From contig NZ_AVFL01000004.1 in the NCBI RefSeq assembly GCF_000576635.1, positions 186,001-250,000 of the forward strand: a stretch of DNA of 64,000 nt, read 5' to 3'. The stretch comes from Skermanella stibiiresistens SB22. Its GTDB lineage: Bacteria; Pseudomonadota; Alphaproteobacteria; Azospirillales; Azospirillaceae. A program made the translations under genes and the position numbers. The notes under the pieces were generated by a model. That model saw nothing but the letters and a program-made list of their open reading frames with translations, did no database searches and was not told the DNA's origin. Below, in pieces: positions 60,177 to 64,000 of the stretch; the first letter of the stretch is position 1, and each line of letters opens with the position of its first letter.

Positions 60177-62522
60177 TCAGTTGCGGAGCGGCTTGCCGGT
60201 TCCCAGCATGTGCTCGATGCGGGCGATGGTGGCGCGCGACCGGACCAGCTTCAGGAAGGCGGTCCGCTCCAGCTCCAGCAAGCCGTCCTCGTCGATCTCC
60301 ACCGTGATGTCGGTGTCGCCGCCGCTCAGCACGCCGGCCAGCGCCGACGACACCACCACGTCGTGCGGCGTCGCCTTGCCTTGCAGGCGGAAGCCGTCCA
60401 CCGCCAGATCCAGCGCCGCGCGGGCGGTCGGGCCGGGCAGGCGGAGCGCCACCGGCTCCGGCGGCGCGTAGTCCTTGGCCAGTTCCAGCGCCTTGGCCTT
60501 GGCGTCGGCCAGCAGCCGGTCGCGGTTTATGGTGATGCCGTCGGTTGGGCGCAGGAACATCAGGTCGCGCGCCTCCTCCGCCGATTTCGCCACCTTGGCG
60601 AGGCTGATCGTCTCGAACACCTGGGCGATCGGCGGCATCGGCCCGCCCGGCCGCTTCTTGTTCAGCGTGGCGCGGGTCAGCATCTCCTTGCATCCACCCC
60701 AGCCGGGGATCACGCCCACGCCGACCTCGACCAGACCCATATAGGTCTCGACATGGGCCTGGACCGCGTCGCAGTGCAGCAGGATCTCGCAGCCTCCCCC
60801 CAGCGCCATGCCGGACGGGGCCGCGACGACGGGGAAGGGGGCGTATTTCAGCGCCTTGTAGGTCTCCTGGCCTTCCTGGACCGATTGCTCGACCTGCGGC
60901 CACATCGCGATGTTGATGGCGAACAGCGCCAACCCGAGATTGACGCCGACCGAGAAGTTGTCACCCTCGTTATGGACGACCAGCGCCTTCCATTCATTCT
61001 CGCCATCGCCGATCATGCCGATGGCCGTCTGGATCAGCGCCATCACGTCGCCGTCCAGCGCGTTCATCTTGCCCGTGAACTCCAGGCAGACCACGCCGTC
61101 GCCAATGTCCCACAGCGCCGCCGAGCCATTCCGCTTGATCGGCTTGGAGCCGAGCTTGATGTCGGACAACAGCAGCACGCCATCCGGCCGGACGATGTCG
61201 GCGTAATCGCCCGCCACCGTCAGGAATCGCCGCTTGCCACCCTCGGTCAGATAGAACCCCTGTCCGGCGGCCCGCTCCAGCAGAGCCGGCACCGGCTTGC
61301 CCTCCGCCCTCAGCGCGTCCGCCAGCCAGTCGGGGCCAAGCTGGTCGATCAGCTCGAACGGCCCGTATTTCCAGTTGTAGCCAAGTCGCATCGCCTGATC
61401 GACCGCCGTGATGTCGTCGGCGATCTCCGGCACCAGCGAGGCAGCGTAGCCCAACACGCCGGTCAGCACGCGCCGGGCATAGGTGCCGCCCTTGTCGGGA
61501 TGCTCGACCAGCGCCCGAAGACCTTGCTTGGCGGCGCCGACACTCTCCAGCGTGGCCTTCTCCGAGGCCCGGTACTGGCCGGTCGAGAGGTCGATCGCCT
61601 CCTTGACCCGGGCGCCGCCGGACTTGTTCATCCGGTAGAAGCCGCCCTTGCCCTTGCGGCCGGTATAGCCCTCCGCGATCATCCGGGTGAACAGTTCCGG
61701 TTCGCGGTGGATCGAGCGGTACGGGTCGTCGGGCGGCAGGGTCTTCAGCAGCGACCGGCTGACATAGGGCATCAGGTCCAGGCCGACCAAATCGACCAGA
61801 CCGAACACGCCGGTCTTCGGAATGCCCATCGGGCGACCCACGACGGCGTCGGCCTCCTCGATCGTCAGCCCCAGATCCATCGCCTCGTTGATCGCGGCCT
61901 GGATCCAATAGGTGCCGATCCGGTTGGCGATGAAGCCGGGCCGGTCCTTGCACGCGACCACGCCCTTGCCCAGCCGGGTATCGGCGAAGCGGCTCAGCCC
62001 CGCCACGGCGTCCGGCCTTGTATCCGGTCCCGCGACCACCTCCAGCAACCGCATGTAGCGCGGCGGGTTGAAGAAGTGGGTGATCATGAAATCTTCGGCG
62101 AACCGCGCGCTCTGGCCCTCGATCAGGTTTTTCAGCGGGATGGTTGAGGTGTTGGACGAGACGATCGAACCGGGCTTCCGCACCGCGTCCAGGCGGCTGT
62201 AGAGGGCCGACTTGACGGCCGGGTTCTCGACCACCGCCTCGACGATCCAATCCACCCCGGCCAGCTTTTCCAGGTCGTCGTCGATGTTGCCGGGCGTCAC
62301 CAGCCGCGCGTTGCGCTTGTGGGTGAAGGCGGCCGGCTCGGTCTTCAGCATCCTCTCGATCGCCGCGCGGGCGACCACGCTGCGGTCGTTCCCCCGGCCC
62401 TCGATGACCTCCGGGGGCACGATGTCGAGCAGGAAGACGGGGATGCCGGCGTTGGCGATGTGCGCGGCGATGCCGCTACCCATCACGCCGGCGCCGATCA
62501 CGGCGGCGCTGCGGATTTCCAT
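60177..62522 (-). CDS. 3-hydroxyacyl-CoA dehydrogenase / enoyl-CoA hydratase (FadN type)
   Basis: This 781-aa bifunctional beta-oxidation enzyme has domains in the FadN order: an N-terminal NAD-binding hydroxyacyl-CoA dehydrogenase (AAVIGAGVMGSGIAAHIANA from residue 6, then MITHFFNPPRYMRLLEVVAG) followed by a C-terminal crotonase domain with MALGGGCEILLHCDAVQAH. E. coli FadB has the reverse order. It sits between thiolase and acyl-CoA dehydrogenase genes, the same gene content as the fadNAE operon of Bacillus, and lies 29 bp after the thiolase stop. Confidence 0.93.
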   Translation of the reverse strand: MEIRSAAVIGAGVMGSGIAAHIANAGIPVFLLDIVPPEVIEGRGNDRSVVARAAIERMLKTEPAAFTHKRNARLVTPGNIDDDLEKLAGVDWIVEAVVENPAVKSALYSRLDAVRKPGSIVSSNTSTIPLKNLIEGQSARFAEDFMITHFFNPPRYMRLLEVVAGPDTRPDAVAGLSRFADTRLGKGVVACKDRPGFIANRIGTYWIQAAINEAMDLGLTIEEADAVVGRPMGIPKTGVFGLVDLVGLDLMPYVSRSLLKTLPPDDPYRSIHREPELFTRMIAEGYTGRKGKGGFYRMNKSGGARVKEAIDLSTGQYRASEKATLESVGAAKQGLRALVEHPDKGGTYARRVLTGVLGYAASLVPEIADDITAVDQAMRLGYNWKYGPFELIDQLGPDWLADALRAEGKPVPALLERAAGQGFYLTEGGKRRFLTVAGDYADIVRPDGVLLLSDIKLGSKPIKRNGSAALWDIGDGVVCLEFTGKMNALDGDVMALIQTAIGMIGDGENEWKALVVHNEGDNFSVGVNLGLALFAINIAMWPQVEQSVQEGQETYKALKYAPFPVVAAPSGMALGGGCEILLHCDAVQAHVETYMGLVEVGVGVIPGWGGCKEMLTRATLNKKRPGGPMPPIAQVFETISLAKVAKSAEEARDLMFLRPTDGITINRDRLLADAKAKALELAKDYAPPEPVALRLPGPTARAALDLAVDGFRLQGKATPHDVVVSSALAGVLSGGDTDITVEIDEDGLLELERTAFLKLVRSRATIARIEHMLGTGKPLRN

Positions 62523-62551
62523 GGTGGCTCTCCTCCGTTACCGCTCGGGTC

Positions 62552-63688
62552 TCAGACCGCTTCCAGGATGGTGGCGATGCCTTGGCCGCCGCCGATGCAC
62601 TGGGTGGAGAGCGCGAACTGGCCGCCCTCGCGCTTCAGCAGCTGCGCCGCCTTGCCGGTGATGCGCGCACCCGTGGCCCCCAGCGGATGCCCCAGCGCCA
62701 GCGCGCCGCCGTCCAGGTTGACCTTGGCGCCGTCGAAGCCCAGCGCCTGCGCCACCGTCATCGCCTGGACCGCGAAGGCCTCGTTGCTCTCCACGATGTC
62801 CAGATCCCGCACCGTCAGCCCGGCGCGCTTCAGCGCCTTCTCGGTCGAGGGGACAGGCCCATAGCCCATGATGGTGGGATCGCAGCCGGACACCGCGATC
62901 GACTTGATCCGCGCCAGCACCGGCAGGCCATGGGCGCGGGCGAACTCCTCCGAGGTCACCAGCGTGGCCGACGAGCCGTCGGTCAGCGGGCTCGCGGTTC
63001 CGGCCGTGACGGTGCCCTCCGCCAAGAAGGCGGCCTTGAGCGACTTCAGGCTTTCGGCGCTGGTGTCGGCGCGGATGCAGCCGTCCTTGTCGACCACGCC
63101 GTCGGCCGTCTGGATCGCCACGATCTCGTCGTCGAAGCGGCCGGACTCCTGGGCGGCGGCCGCCTTGCGGTGGCTTTCGACCGCGACCGCCTCCTGCGCC
63201 TCCCGGGTGAACTGGTACTGGGTCGCCAGGTTCTCCGCCGTGATGCCCATGGCCATGTAGGCGCCCGGGTTGCTCTCGGCCAGCTTGGGGTTGGGCATCG
63301 GGTTGAACCCCATCATGGGAACCCGGCTCATGCTCTCGACGCCGCCCGCGATGAAGACGTGGCCGGCGTCCATCTGGATGGCGCCGGCCGCCATGTGGAT
63401 CGCCTGCATGGACGAGCCGCAGAAGCGGTTGATGGTGGTGCCGGCGACCGACTGGGGCAGGCCGGCCAGCATGCCGACCAGCTTGGCGACGTTGAAGCCC
63501 TGCTCGCCCTCCGGGAAGGCGCAGCCAAGGATGATGTCCTCGATCTCGTTGGGGTCGACGCCGGTCTTCGCCAGCAGACCCTGGACCACTTGGGCGGCCA
63601 GATCGTCGGGCCGGATGCGGGCCAGCTTACCCTTGTTCGCGAAATGGAACGGCGACCGGACATATCCGGCGATGACCACGTTCTTCAT
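62552..63688 (-). CDS. Acetyl-CoA C-acyltransferase (thiolase)
   Basis: This 378-aa thiolase cleaves 3-ketoacyl-CoA with CoA. The acyl-accepting nucleophile is Cys90 in TTINRFCGSSMQAIHMA. The catalytic His is in GGALALGHPLGATGARI and the second Cys in ALSTQCIGGGQGIA. It is the first structural gene of the fad operon, after a MerR-type regulator gene with only 21 bp between them. GAGGAG precedes the ATG on the minus strand. Confidence 0.94.
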   Translation of the reverse strand: MKNVVIAGYVRSPFHFANKGKLARIRPDDLAAQVVQGLLAKTGVDPNEIEDIILGCAFPEGEQGFNVAKLVGMLAGLPQSVAGTTINRFCGSSMQAIHMAAGAIQMDAGHVFIAGGVESMSRVPMMGFNPMPNPKLAESNPGAYMAMGITAENLATQYQFTREAQEAVAVESHRKAAAAQESGRFDDEIVAIQTADGVVDKDGCIRADTSAESLKSLKAAFLAEGTVTAGTASPLTDGSSATLVTSEEFARAHGLPVLARIKSIAVSGCDPTIMGYGPVPSTEKALKRAGLTVRDLDIVESNEAFAVQAMTVAQALGFDGAKVNLDGGALALGHPLGATGARITGKAAQLLKREGGQFALSTQCIGGGQGIATILEAV

Positions 63689-63709
63689 GGTGCTAGCTCC
63701 TCACCGACT

Positions 63710-64000
63710 TTATTTGTTCTGCTTGGAAGTTTTGGCTGCCTCGATGCCCGCCGCGCGGAGATGGTCCAGGATCTGGCTTTCCAGCGCGCGAAGCTCGTGA
63801 AGAGTCTGCTTGACGTCCTCGAACTGCGTCTCCAGCGACTTGATCCGCTCGCGGCCCCGGCAGAGGGCGTAGCGCATCTGCTCGATCTGGCGGTCGTCGG
63901 TGTCGTAGAGGTTCAGGAAGTCCTTGATCTCCGCCAGGCTGAAACCCAGCCGCTTGCCCCGGCAGATCAGCGTCAGCCGCGCCCGGTCGCGATGGCTGTA
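63710..64000 (-). CDS. MerR-family transcriptional regulator, C-terminal part
   Basis: The last 96 codons of a MerR-type regulator run in from the right edge; the start and the first helix of the DNA-binding motif are outside. The visible part begins YSHRDRARLTLICRGKRLGF, then SLAEIKDFLNLYD, both typical of MerR HTH/wing sequence, followed by a long dimerisation helix (QIEQMRYALCRGRERIKSLE). There is no Cys cluster for metal binding; this and the position before fad genes suggest a LiuR/acyl-CoA-linked regulator of the operon. It is probably co-transcribed with the thiolase gene. Confidence 0.85.
   Translation of the reverse strand, partial: YSHRDRARLTLICRGKRLGFSLAEIKDFLNLYDTDDRQIEQMRYALCRGRERIKSLETQFEDVKQTLHELRALESQILDHLRAAGIEAAKTSKQNK

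Overview
The window reads as chromosome of a high-GC alphaproteobacterium. An Azospirillaceae/Rhodospirillales member (Skermanella- or Azospirillum-like) is the best guess. This rests on very GC-rich third positions, a secA / ppiC / argJ / mutT block, a Rhodobacter-type malyl-CoA lyase, an FDH cluster carrying DUF6352-DUF3305-DUF3306 accessory genes, an N-acetylglutaminylglutamine-amide (NAGGN) osmolyte operon and a perfect CtrA-type box. The genus is inference; no rRNA or tRNA gene was seen.

Layout. 1-5.85 kb (+): end of a short-chain dehydrogenase, an L-idonate-5-dehydrogenase-like enzyme and a complete CUT1 sugar ABC transporter behind a TTGACA-N17-TATACC promoter with an overlapping palindrome; probably sugar-acid uptake and oxidation. 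5.87-6.17 kb (-): an unknown small beta-rich protein. 6.37-14.2 kb (+): a formate dehydrogenase cluster (DUF6352, DUF3305, DUF3306, TorD chaperone, 70-aa Tat peptide, catalytic alpha, Fe-S beta, cytochrome b gamma). 14.3-16.4 kb (-): a ThDP decarboxylase coupled to a small membrane protein. 16.5-20.5 kb (+): malyl-CoA lyase, accA, MAPEG, OsmC, HAD dehalogenase. 20.7-24.6 kb (-): a PPOX-fold protein, an unknown protein and secA. 24.9-36.7 kb (+): EF-hand-like protein, phytase-like esterase, PpiC, ArgJ, Nudix, aminotransferase and a 1632-aa alpha-2-macroglobulin.

36.7-39.9 kb (-) is the most accessory-looking part. It holds a large HD-phosphohydrolase / phosphoribosyltransferase-like fusion and a small unknown partner, on less GC-rich DNA, and the fusion gene is interrupted near its 5' end by one in-frame TGA. 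This is the best candidate for a poorly described (possibly defence-type) system.

40.8-46.8 kb (+) is a seven-gene Mrp cation/proton antiporter operon ending in a bidirectional terminator. After an OmpW-like porin (-) come the three NAGGN genes (48.1-52.9 kb, +), so ion export and osmolyte synthesis sit side by side. 53.2-55.1 kb has an HWE/HisKA_2-type sensor kinase convergent with a double cold-shock-domain protein, separated by a 17-bp perfect hairpin. 55.5-57.2 kb (+) is an acyl-CoA ligase; 57.3-57.9 kb (-) a NarL-type regulator; 58.3-64 kb (-) a beta-oxidation operon (MerR regulator, thiolase, FadN-type hydroxyacyl-CoA dehydrogenase/enoyl-CoA hydratase, acyl-CoA dehydrogenase) running off the right edge.
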